Positions 1 to 6,055 of a stretch of 10,593 nucleotides of DNA are shown piece by piece. Under the pieces are notes generated by a model that was not told where the DNA came from, searched no databases, and saw only the letters and a list, made by a program, of their open reading frames with translations. A program made the position numbers and the translations under genes. How positions within the stretch are numbered: the stretch's first letter is position 1; each line of letters begins with the position of its first letter. The DNA is from DATCSE01 sp036568605 (GTDB lineage Bacteria > Pseudomonadota > Gammaproteobacteria > Burkholderiales > Burkholderiaceae_C): contig DATCSE010000341.1 of NCBI GenBank assembly GCA_036568605.1, forward strand, positions 1 to 10,593, in the 5' to 3' direction.

Positions 1-45
1 CTCTACAACACCGCGGCGCACTTCTATCGAAACGAGCTCAGTTGA
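1..45 (+). CDS. C-terminal end of an unidentified protein (5' end outside the window)
   Basis: The first 14 codons read LYNTAAHFYRNELS and end at a TGA at 43-45. The reading frame and codon use match the genes downstream. In many Burkholderiales a GntR-type transcription regulator lies just before sdhC on the same strand, so this could be its tail, but 14 residues are too few to identify a family. There are 117 bases to the chosen sdhC start, enough for a separate sdh promoter. Confidence 0.45.
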   Translation, partial: LYNTAAHFYRNELS

Positions 46-104
46 GCGCGATTCGGCGAGGCGTCGGCGGCGTTTCGTCGTGCCGTCCGATGCGAACTGC
101 TGCG

Positions 105-133
105 TTGCAATAAAATCGTTTGGTTTCATCGCG
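105..133 (+). promoter_or_regulatory. Possible sdh operon promoter region (weak)
   Basis: This is the only AT-richer patch between the upstream stop codon and sdhC. TAAAAT at 111-116 matches five of six positions of a sigma-70 -10 box and would start transcription about 40 bases before sdhC. No convincing -35 hexamer lies 16-18 bases upstream of it. TTGCAA at 105-110 could itself be a -35 box, but no good -10 box follows at the right spacing. It is listed as the likeliest promoter location and not as a defined promoter. Confidence 0.3.
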
Positions 134-162
134 ATTACCTCCACTCCAAACACAGGTTGGGC

Positions 163-585
163 ATGGCGCAAACGACGACGGCAAGAAAACCGAGACCCGG
201 AGAGAACATGAAGCTGGTGGAGGCGCTGGAATACCGCCTGCCGCCGGCCGGTTGGGTCTCCATCCTCCACCGCGGCAGCGGACTCCTGATGTTCTTCCTC
301 CTGCCCTTCGTGATCTGGATGTTCGACAAGAGCGTCACCTCCGAGATCTCGTACGGCGAATTCACCTCGGTGTTCCGGGGCCCGTACGGCTGGTTCGTCA
401 AGCTGGTCGCGTTGGGGCTGATCTGGGCCTACCTGCACCACCTGATCGCCGGGCTGCGGCATCTGCTGATGGACATGTCGCACAGCGCGGTCAACAAGGA
501 ATTCGGGCGCAAGTCGGCGATCTTCACGCTGGCCGCGAGCCTGCTGCTGACGGTGCTGCTCGGCATCAAGCTGTTCTTCTTCTGA
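163..585 (+). CDS. sdhC: Succinate dehydrogenase cytochrome b556 subunit (SdhC)
   Basis: This is one of two membrane anchors of respiratory complex II, which passes electrons from succinate to quinone in the inner membrane. The 140-residue protein has three hydrophobic segments at about 38-56, 78-101 and 117-139. SILHR at 33-37 supplies the Ser and Arg that in E. coli SdhC (Ser27, Arg31) line the quinone site. His93, in HHLIAGLRH, aligns with the haem b ligand His84 of E. coli. I chose the ATG at 163. The TTG at 157 is possible but has no better ribosome site. The ATG at 208 follows a good GGAGA but would remove the charged N-terminal stretch (ARKPRPGEN) that family members carry before the YRLP motif. 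The gene opens the sdhCDABE-gltA unit and ends 19 bases before sdhD. Confidence 0.93.
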   Translation: MAQTTTARKPRPGENMKLVEALEYRLPPAGWVSILHRGSGLLMFFLLPFVIWMFDKSVTSEISYGEFTSVFRGPYGWFVKLVALGLIWAYLHHLIAGLRHLLMDMSHSAVNKEFGRKSAIFTLAASLLLTVLLGIKLFFF

Positions 586-604
586 CGCGCCGGATCGATT
601 CAAC

Positions 605-970
605 ATGACAACTCAAAGCTTCGGTTCCAAGCGCATCGTCGTCGGCGCGCACTACGGCCTGCGCGACTGGCTCTCGCAGCGCGTCACTGCTGCGCTGATG
701 GCGCTGTTCACGCTCGCGGTGATCGTGCAGGTGCTGCTGCCCGGCGAGCTCGGCTACGACAAATGGGCCGGCATCTTCAGCCGCCAGTGGATGAAGGTGC
801 TGACCTTCACGGTGATCGTCTCGCTGCTCGTGCATGCGTGGGTCGGCATGCGCGACATCTGGATGGACTACGTGAAGGGCGTCGGCCTGCGGCTCGCGCT
901 GCAGGTGGCAACTATCGTTTGGCTCGTCGGCTGTGCCGGCTGGGCGATCCAAGTGCTTTGGAGACTTTGA
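605..970 (+). CDS. sdhD: Succinate dehydrogenase membrane anchor subunit (SdhD)
   Basis: This is the second complex II anchor, 121 residues, with three hydrophobic segments at about 27-46, 64-86 and 95-118. His77, in the motif HAWVGMRDIWMDYV, matches the haem b ligand of E. coli SdhD (His71). Asp88-Tyr89 match the Asp82-Tyr83 pair, where Tyr83 helps bind ubiquinone. The length is normal for the family. Its TGA shares one base with the sdhA start (TGATG), so the two genes are probably translationally coupled. It acts with SdhC, SdhA and SdhB. Confidence 0.94.
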   Translation: MTTQSFGSKRIVVGAHYGLRDWLSQRVTAALMALFTLAVIVQVLLPGELGYDKWAGIFSRQWMKVLTFTVIVSLLVHAWVGMRDIWMDYVKGVGLRLALQVATIVWLVGCAGWAIQVLWRL

Positions 971-2802
971 TGGCAGGGCCGACCCAATCGGTGATTCCGC
1001 AGCTTTCCCCCGGCACCGCGAAGCTCGCGCGCCGCAAGTTCGACGTCGTGATCGTCGGCGCCGGCGGCTCGGGCATGCGCGCGTCGCTGCAACTCTCGCT
1101 GGCCGGACTGAACGTCGCGGTGCTGTCCAAGGTGTTCCCGACCCGCTCGCATACGGTCGCGGCGCAAGGCGGCATCGGCGCCTCGCTCGGCAACATGAGC
1201 GAGGACAACTGGCACTACCACTTCTTCGACACCGTCAAGGGCTCCGACTGGCTCGGCGACCAGGACGCGATCGAGTTCATGTGCCGTGAGGCGCCCAAGG
1301 TCGTCTACGAGCTCGAGCATTTCGGCATGCCGTTCGACCGCAACCCCGACGGCACGATCTACCAGCGCCCGTTCGGCGGCCACACCGCGAACTACGGCGA
1401 GAAGCCGGTGCAGCGCGCCTGCGCCGCGGCCGACCGCACCGGCCACGCGATGCTGCACACGCTGTACCAGCAGAACGTCAAGGCGCGCACCAACTTCTTC
1501 GTCGAGTGGATGGCGCTGGACTTGATCCGCGACGCCGATGGCGACGTGGTGGGCGTCACCGCGCTCGAGATGGAGAGCGGCGAGGTCTACATCCTCGAAG
1601 CCAAGACCGTGCTGCTCGCGACCGGCGGCGCCGGGCGCATCTTCGCGGCATCGACCAACGCGTTCATCAACACCGGCGACGGACTGGGCATGGCGGCGCG
1701 CGCCGCCATTCCGCTCGAGGACATGGAGTTCTGGCAGTTCCACCCGACCGGCGTCGCCGGCGCCGGCGTGCTGCTGACCGAAGGTTGCCGCGGCGAAGGC
1801 GCGATCCTGCGCAACAGCAACGGCGAGCGCTTCATGGAGCGTTATGCGCCGACCTTGAAGGACCTGGCGCCGCGCGACTTCGTCTCGCGCTGCATGGACC
1901 AGGAGATCAAGGAAGGGCGCGGCTGCGGTCCGAACAAGGACTACATCGTGCTCGACATGACCCACCTGGGCGCCGAGACGATCATGAAGCGCCTGCCCAG
2001 CGTCTACGAGATCGGCCACAACTTCGCGAACGTCGACATCACGAAGGAGCCGATCCCGGTGGTGCCGACCATCCACTACCAGATGGGCGGCGTGCCGACC
2101 AACATCCACGGCCAGGTCGTCACGCCCAAGGACGGCGACCCGAACGCGGTGGTCAACGGCCTGTATGCGGTCGGCGAATGCTCGTGCGTCAGCGTGCACG
2201 GCGCGAACCGGCTGGGCACGAACTCGCTGCTGGACCTGCTGGTGTTCGGCAAGGCCGCGGGCGACCACATCGTCGCGAGCGGGCTGAAGGACAAGCCGCA
2301 CAAGCCGCTGCCGGCCGACGCGGCCGACTACACGCTGGCGCGCCTCGCGAAGCTCGATGCGAGCACGTCGGGCGAGTACGCGCAGGACGTTGCCAACGAT
2401 CTGCGCAAGGCGATGCAGCAGCATGCCGGCGTGTTCCGCACGCAGGCCTCGATGGACGAGGGCGTGGTCGCGGTCAAGGCGATCGCCGAGCGCGTCAAGA
2501 ACATCCACCTGGCCGACAAGTCCAAGGTTTTCAACACTGCGCGCATCGAAGCGCTGGAGGTCGAGAACCTGATCGAAGTCGCGCTCGCGACGATGATCTC
2601 GGCGGCAGCCCGCAAGGAAAGCCGCGGCGCCCACTCGGTCGACGACTACGGCGACACGCCGCAGCACCCGAACGGCCGCAACGACGACGAGTGGATGAAG
2701 CACACGCTGTGGTACAGCGAGGGCAACCGCCTCGACTACAAGCCGGTGAAGACCAAGCCGCTGTCGGTGGAATGGATCCCGCCGAAGGTCCGCACGTTCT
2801 GA
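970..2802 (+). CDS. sdhA: Succinate dehydrogenase flavoprotein subunit (SdhA)
   Basis: This is the catalytic flavoprotein of complex II. It oxidises succinate to fumarate in the TCA cycle and passes electrons to SdhB. It has 610 residues. The Rossmann motif GAGGSG is at 30-35, and His61 in RSHTVAAQGG is the site of covalent FAD attachment (E. coli His45). Active-site counterparts are His258 (HPTG), Arg302 (PRDFVSR), His369 (IHYQMGG) and Arg414 (GANRLGTNSLLDL). The frame stays open upstream to 763, but the ATG at 970 is correct: GGAG at 960-963 precedes it, it overlaps the sdhD stop by one base, and the flavoprotein fold begins soon after. The first 20 residues or so (to TAKLARRK) are slightly longer than in many relatives. 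FAD attachment is expected to need SdhE, encoded at 3556. Confidence 0.97.
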   Translation: MAGPTQSVIPQLSPGTAKLARRKFDVVIVGAGGSGMRASLQLSLAGLNVAVLSKVFPTRSHTVAAQGGIGASLGNMSEDNWHYHFFDTVKGSDWLGDQDAIEFMCREAPKVVYELEHFGMPFDRNPDGTIYQRPFGGHTANYGEKPVQRACAAADRTGHAMLHTLYQQNVKARTNFFVEWMALDLIRDADGDVVGVTALEMESGEVYILEAKTVLLATGGAGRIFAASTNAFINTGDGLGMAARAAIPLEDMEFWQFHPTGVAGAGVLLTEGCRGEGAILRNSNGERFMERYAPTLKDLAPRDFVSRCMDQEIKEGRGCGPNKDYIVLDMTHLGAETIMKRLPSVYEIGHNFANVDITKEPIPVVPTIHYQMGGVPTNIHGQVVTPKDGDPNAVVNGLYAVGECSCVSVHGANRLGTNSLLDLLVFGKAAGDHIVASGLKDKPHKPLPADAADYTLARLAKLDASTSGEYAQDVANDLRKAMQQHAGVFRTQASMDEGVVAVKAIAERVKNIHLADKSKVFNTARIEALEVENLIEVALATMISAAARKESRGAHSVDDYGDTPQHPNGRNDDEWMKHTLWYSEGNRLDYKPVKTKPLSVEWIPPKVRTF

Positions 2803-2822
2803 GCGCCGGAAAGAAAACCATC

Positions 2823-3527
2823 ATGACCAAACGCACGTTCCAGATCTATCGCTACGACCCGGACAAGGACGAGAAGCCGCGCATGCAGACCGTCGAGGTC
2901 GAACTCGACGGCCACGAGCGCATGCTGCTGGATGCGCTGATGAAGCTGAAGGCGATCGACCCGTCGCTCAGCTTCCGGCGTTCGTGCCGCGAAGGCGTCT
3001 GCGGCTCCGATGCGATGAACATCAACGGCAAGAACGGCCTCGCGTGCCTGACCAACATGCGCACGCTGCCCGATGTCGTCGTGCTCAAGCCGCTGCCCGG
3101 GCTGCCGGTGATCCGCGACCTGATCGTCGACATGACGCAGTTCTTCAAGCAGTACAACTCGATCAAGCCGTACCTCGTCAACGACGAGACGCCGCCCGAG
3201 AAGGAGCGGCTGCAGTCGCCCGAGGAGCGCGACGAGCTGAACGGCCTGTACGAGTGCATCCTGTGCGCGAGCTGCTCGACCAGCTGCCCGAGCTTCTGGT
3301 GGAACCCGGACAAGTTCGTCGGCCCGGCCGGCCTGCTGCAAGCCTACCGCTTCATCGCCGACAGCCGGGATCAGGACACCGCGGGCCGCCTCGACAACCT
3401 CGAGGACCCGTATCGCCTGTTCCGCTGCCACACGATCATGAACTGCGTCGACGTCTGTCCGAAGGGCCTGAACCCGACGAAGGCGATCGGCAAGATCAAG
3501 GAACTGATGGTGCGCCGCGCCGTCTGA
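2823..3527 (+). CDS. sdhB: Succinate dehydrogenase iron-sulfur subunit (SdhB)
   Basis: This is the electron-transfer subunit of complex II, 234 residues. The N-terminal plant-type ferredoxin domain holds the [2Fe-2S] ligands Cys55, Cys60, Asp63 and Cys75; the Asp ligand is the same variant as in E. coli SdhB. In the C-terminal domain Cys145, Cys148, Cys151 and Cys212 bind [4Fe-4S], and Cys155, Cys202 and Cys208 bind [3Fe-4S]. Trp159-Trp160 in SFWWNPDKF lie by the quinone pocket. The ATG follows the sdhA stop by 20 bases, with a modest GGAAAG ribosome site at 2808-2813. The frame is open far upstream through sdhA, but that part is a shadow without SdhB character. Confidence 0.97.
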   Translation: MTKRTFQIYRYDPDKDEKPRMQTVEVELDGHERMLLDALMKLKAIDPSLSFRRSCREGVCGSDAMNINGKNGLACLTNMRTLPDVVVLKPLPGLPVIRDLIVDMTQFFKQYNSIKPYLVNDETPPEKERLQSPEERDELNGLYECILCASCSTSCPSFWWNPDKFVGPAGLLQAYRFIADSRDQDTAGRLDNLEDPYRLFRCHTIMNCVDVCPKGLNPTKAIGKIKELMVRRAV

Positions 3528-3555
3528 TTCGACCGCGTCATTCCGCAGTACCGCC

Positions 3556-3945
3556 GTGCGCACCGCCACCCTGGACCCACGCGAGCTCAGCCGGTTGAAG
3601 TGGCGTTGCCGGCGCGGCCTGCTCGAGAACGATCTGTTCATCGAGCGCTTCTTCGATCGCCACGAGGCGACGATCACACCAGAACAGGCCCGCGGGCTGC
3701 AGGCCCTGATGGAGCTGTCGGACAACGACCTGCTCGATCTGCTGCTCGCCCGCAAGGAGCCCGAAGGCGAGCTGGAACGCGCGGACGTCGTACAGGTGCT
3801 GCACCTGCTGCGCACCGCGCCGATCCGCCGCCCGCCATCAAGCCCGCAAGCCAGACGGGCCCCAGCAGAAGAGCAGGCAGGAGACACACTCGCTCGCAGT
3901 TCTGTTCGACCAGAAACTTCAAGGACCCCCTATGACTCCGTCTGA
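3556..3945 (+). CDS. sdhE: FAD assembly factor SdhE with an unusual C-terminal tail
   Basis: This small cytoplasmic factor (SdhE/YgfY, formerly DUF339, related to eukaryotic SDHAF2) promotes covalent attachment of FAD to SdhA. The signature RGxxE is at 20-24 (RRGLLE), followed by NDLFIERFF and an acidic helical stretch NDLLDLLLARKEP. The start is GTG at 3556, 28 bases after sdhB; no ATG fits and the upstream ribosome site is weak. The recognisable domain ends near residue 87. The remaining 40 or so residues, rich in Pro, Arg and Ser, are not typical of this family of roughly 80-100 residues and overlap gltA by 14 bases. The tail may be real or may be read-through of sequence that is intergenic in relatives. 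Confidence 0.9.
   Translation: MRTATLDPRELSRLKWRCRRGLLENDLFIERFFDRHEATITPEQARGLQALMELSDNDLLDLLLARKEPEGELERADVVQVLHLLRTAPIRRPPSSPQARRAPAEEQAGDTLARSSVRPETSRTPYDSV
3921..3925 (+). promoter_or_regulatory. Ribosome binding site of gltA
   Basis: AAGGA lies six bases before the ATG at 3932 and is the best Shine-Dalgarno in this stretch. It lies inside the sdhE tail, so gltA has its own initiation signal even though the two reading frames overlap. It supports the ATG at 3932 as the gltA start. Confidence 0.7.
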
Positions 3946-5245
3946 CGTCAAAGCCACGCTCTCGTTCTCCGACGGCAGTGCCAGCATGGAACTGCCGATC
4001 TACCAAGGCACGGTCGGGCCGGATGTGATCGACATCCGCAAGCTCTACGCGCAGACAGGCAAGTTCACCTACGACCCGGGGTTCCTTTCGACCGCGTCGT
4101 GCAACTCGACCATCACCTACATCGACGGCGACAAGGGCGAGCTGCTGTACCGTGGCTACCCGATCGAGCAGCTCGCCGAGCACTGCAACTACCTCGAGAC
4201 CTGCTACCTGCTGCTCAAGGGCGAGCTGCCCAACGCGACGCAGAAGGAAGAGTTCACCAAGCTCGTCACGAACCACACGATGGTCAACGAGCAGATGCAG
4301 TTCTTCCTGCGCGGCTTCCGGCGCGATGCGCACCCGATGGCGATCATGACCGGGCTGGTCGGCGCGCTCTCGGCCTTCTATCACGACAGCACCGACGTCC
4401 ATAACCCGCAGCACCGCGACATCTCGGCGATCCGCCTGATCGCAAAGATGCCGACGCTGGTGGCGATGGCCTACAAGTACACGATCGGCCAGCCGTACAT
4501 CTACCCGAAGAACGACCTGTCGTACTCGGCGAACTTCATGCGCATGATGTTCGCGACGCCGTGCGAGGAGTACGTGCCGAACGACGTGCTGGTGCGCGCG
4601 ATCGACCGCATCTTCATCCTGCATGCCGACCACGAGCAGAACGCGTCGACCTCGACCGTGCGCCTGTGCGGCAGCTCGGGCACGAACCCGTTCGCGGCGA
4701 TCGCGGCCGGCGTGGCCTGCCTGTGGGGTCCGGCGCACGGCGGCGCGAACGAAGCGGCGCTGAACATGCTCGAGGACGTGCACAAGATGGGAGGCGTCGA
4801 GAAGATCGGCGAGTTCATCAAGCAGGTCAAGGACAAGAACTCCACCGTGCGCCTGATGGGCTTCGGCCACCGGGTCTACAAGAACTACGACCCGCGCGCG
4901 AAGCTGATGCGCGAGACCTGCCACGAGGTGCTGGACTCGCTGGGCCTGCATGACGACCCGATCTTCAAGCTCGCGATGGCGCTCGAGAAGATCGCGCTCG
5001 AGGACGAATACTTCGTCGCCCGCAAGCTGTACCCGAACGTCGACTTCTACTCGGGCATCGTGCAGCGCGCGCTGGGCATCCCGGTCAGCCTGTTCACGGC
5101 GATCTTCGCGTTGGCCCGCACGGTCGGCTGGATCGCGCAGCTCAACGAGATGATCGGCGATCCCGAGTACAAGATCGGCCGGCCGCGCCAGCTCTTCAGC
5201 GGTGCGAAGCCGCGCAACGTGGTGCCGCTCGCGAAGCGGCCCTGA
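3932..5245 (+). CDS. gltA: Type II citrate synthase
   Basis: Citrate synthase condenses acetyl-CoA and oxaloacetate to citrate, the entry step of the TCA cycle, in the cytoplasm. At 437 residues it fits the type II hexameric enzymes of Gram-negative bacteria (427 in E. coli). The catalytic residues are His269 (GPAHGGANEAAL), His313 (GFGHRVYKNYDPR) and Asp371 (NVDFYSG), matching E. coli His264, His305 and Asp362. Cys211 in FATPCEEY matches Cys206 of the E. coli NADH-binding site, so inhibition by NADH is plausible. HADHEQNASTSTVR is strongly conserved. Its position after sdhCDABE links TCA entry with complex II in one unit, and a strong terminator follows 35 bases after the stop. Confidence 0.97.
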   Translation: MTPSDVKATLSFSDGSASMELPIYQGTVGPDVIDIRKLYAQTGKFTYDPGFLSTASCNSTITYIDGDKGELLYRGYPIEQLAEHCNYLETCYLLLKGELPNATQKEEFTKLVTNHTMVNEQMQFFLRGFRRDAHPMAIMTGLVGALSAFYHDSTDVHNPQHRDISAIRLIAKMPTLVAMAYKYTIGQPYIYPKNDLSYSANFMRMMFATPCEEYVPNDVLVRAIDRIFILHADHEQNASTSTVRLCGSSGTNPFAAIAAGVACLWGPAHGGANEAALNMLEDVHKMGGVEKIGEFIKQVKDKNSTVRLMGFGHRVYKNYDPRAKLMRETCHEVLDSLGLHDDPIFKLAMALEKIALEDEYFVARKLYPNVDFYSGIVQRALGIPVSLFTAIFALARTVGWIAQLNEMIGDPEYKIGRPRQLFSGAKPRNVVPLAKRP

Positions 5246-5279
5246 GCGTCGCGCTGCGAATCGCAGCGCTGCAAACACG

Positions 5280-5317
5280 AAAGCCCGCCGCGACACCGCG
5301 GCGGGCTTTTCTTCTTG
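5280..5317 (+). terminator. Rho-independent terminator of the sdh-gltA operon
   Basis: A perfect 12-bp stem (AAGCCCGCCGCG at 5281-5292 with its exact complement at 5297-5308) closes a 4-base loop and runs straight into TTTTCTTCTT. This is a textbook intrinsic terminator 35 bases after the gltA stop, and it marks the boundary between core metabolism and the accessory genes. Confidence 0.93.
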
Positions 5318-5497
5318 AGGCCTCGCAAAAACATATGTCAGGGTTTGCAGGGATCGTGCCGTGGCCGCTTCGTCTTATCGTGCGGCCCGGAGCGCGGAGG
5401 TTGGAGGTGCCGACAGGTTGGTTGTCCGGTCGATCGCTGCTCGACTCCCGCGCGCCTTCGAGCGCGGCTCGCGCACACGATGCGCCGCCGCGAGGCG

Positions 5498-5515
5498 CGG
5501 TTCCCATCGGAACCG
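5498..5515. repeat. Short perfect inverted repeat in the module 1 leader
   Basis: CGGTTCC at 5498-5504 and GGAACCG at 5509-5515 are exact complements around a 4-base CATC spacer. The repeat lies 16 bases before the Shine-Dalgarno of the first small-protein gene. It could be an operator half-site pair or an RNA hairpin affecting translation. In GC-rich DNA a 7-bp repeat can also arise by chance. Confidence 0.35.
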
Positions 5516-5531
5516 GGTGATGAGTCGATCC

Positions 5532-5539
5532 AGGAGAGG
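5532..5539 (+). promoter_or_regulatory. Ribosome binding site that sets the start of small protein 1
   Basis: AGGAGAGG ends three bases before the ATG at 5543; its AGGAG core is six bases away. It is the strongest Shine-Dalgarno upstream of this gene and picks the ATG over earlier in-frame start codons back to 5315, which would encode arginine- and cysteine-rich sequence with no protein character. Confidence 0.75.
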
Positions 5540-5542
5540 CCA

Positions 5543-6055
5543 ATGAAGAAGAGACACAAGAGGGCAGCGCTCGTCCGCTGCGTGCACCTCGTCGTGCTGC
5601 ACGTCGCGATGGCTGTGGCGGGGGCGCAGGTCGCGCTCGCGGCGCCGCCGCAGCTGCCGTCCGAAGGCGGCCTGCTCGTGCTGCCGAACGTGCGGGTCGA
5701 GAACGCGGCGAAGCCGGTCGATGCGCTGTCAGGCAAGACGAGCTCTGCTGCCGGCACGAGCGGCATGAAGGCTTACCGCGACCCGGAGACCGGCAAGCTG
5801 CGGCGCCCGACCGCCGACGATCTGCTCGATGAAGCATCCGCCGCGCAACCGTCCGCCGCGCCCAGCGTGCGCGTCACGACGAGCGCCGACGGGCGCCGCT
5901 CCGCGCAGTCGGATGAATCGTTCATGTCCTATGCCGTCGTGACGCGCGATGCCGGCGGCCGGCTGGACATGCAGTGCGTCACCGGCGAGCAGCAGGCCCG
6001 CAAGGCGCTGACGCGCAATGCCGGCAAGGCGAAGGAGCGTGACCATGCGCACTGA
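5543..6055 (+). CDS. Small secreted single-cysteine protein, module 1 (post-PEP-CTERM-1-like)
   Basis: Function unknown. The 170-residue product starts with a signal peptide: basic MKKRHKR, a hydrophobic core, and likely cleavage after ALA at about residue 33. The mature part holds two blocks shared with the 151-residue protein at 8624: a DPETGKLRRPTADD block at 80-93, and a block from DESFMSY (124-130) to the Cys in DMQCVTGEQQARKAL (near 142-156). Cys145 is the only cysteine left after signal removal, and it is also the only one in the paralogue. A low-complexity Ala/Ser linker separates the blocks. I recall an NCBI family named post-PEP-CTERM-1 for proteins of this kind encoded after PEP-CTERM genes; this was not checked. 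The protease gene downstream starts inside this one (11-base overlap), so the two are almost certainly co-translated. Confidence 0.82.
   Translation: MKKRHKRAALVRCVHLVVLHVAMAVAGAQVALAAPPQLPSEGGLLVLPNVRVENAAKPVDALSGKTSSAAGTSGMKAYRDPETGKLRRPTADDLLDEASAAQPSAAPSVRVTTSADGRRSAQSDESFMSYAVVTRDAGGRLDMQCVTGEQQARKALTRNAGKAKERDHAH
6032..6037 (+). promoter_or_regulatory. Ribosome binding site that sets the start of metalloprotease 1
   Basis: AAGGAG lies seven bases before the ATG at 6045. It selects that ATG over the in-frame ATG at 6018, which has no such site and would put nine extra residues (MPARRRSVT) before the signal peptide. The site lies inside the end of the upstream gene, as expected for coupled translation. 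Confidence 0.8.

Larger units (their letters stand above)
5246..5542 (+). other. Intergenic region between gltA and the first exported-protein module
   Basis: These 297 bases hold the gltA terminator, then a GC-rich stretch with no gene I can support. An 8-base palindrome ACATATGT is at 5331-5338 and an inverted repeat is at 5498-5515. I looked for -35/-10 pairs and for GG-N10-GC sigma-54 sites and found none that convince. A promoter for the next operon is expected here because the terminator separates it from gltA. Confidence 0.6.

Noticed and set aside
157..162. TTG at 157 as sdhC start
   Set aside because: It is two codons upstream of an ATG with no better ribosome site. The ATG at 163 is the simpler choice, though the difference is only two residues.
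763..969. Upstream extension of sdhA
   Set aside because: The frame is open, but this part lies inside sdhD and is Arg/Ala-rich without protein character. The ATG at 970 has a ribosome site and the flavoprotein fold follows.
868..2703. Long open frame of 611 codons on the minus strand opposite sdhA
   Set aside because: It is a shadow of GC-rich coding sequence. Its translation is dominated by Arg, Val, Asp and His, with no domain character, while the opposite frame is an intact SdhA.
3674..5296. Long minus-strand open frame opposite sdhE and gltA
   Set aside because: It has the same Arg/Val/Asp-rich shadow composition, crosses the terminator hairpin, and lies opposite a clear citrate synthase.
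5315..5542. Longer version of small protein 1 starting at 5315
   Set aside because: It would start in the terminator T tract and put about 76 Cys/Arg-rich residues before a good signal peptide. The strong ribosome site fits the ATG at 5543.
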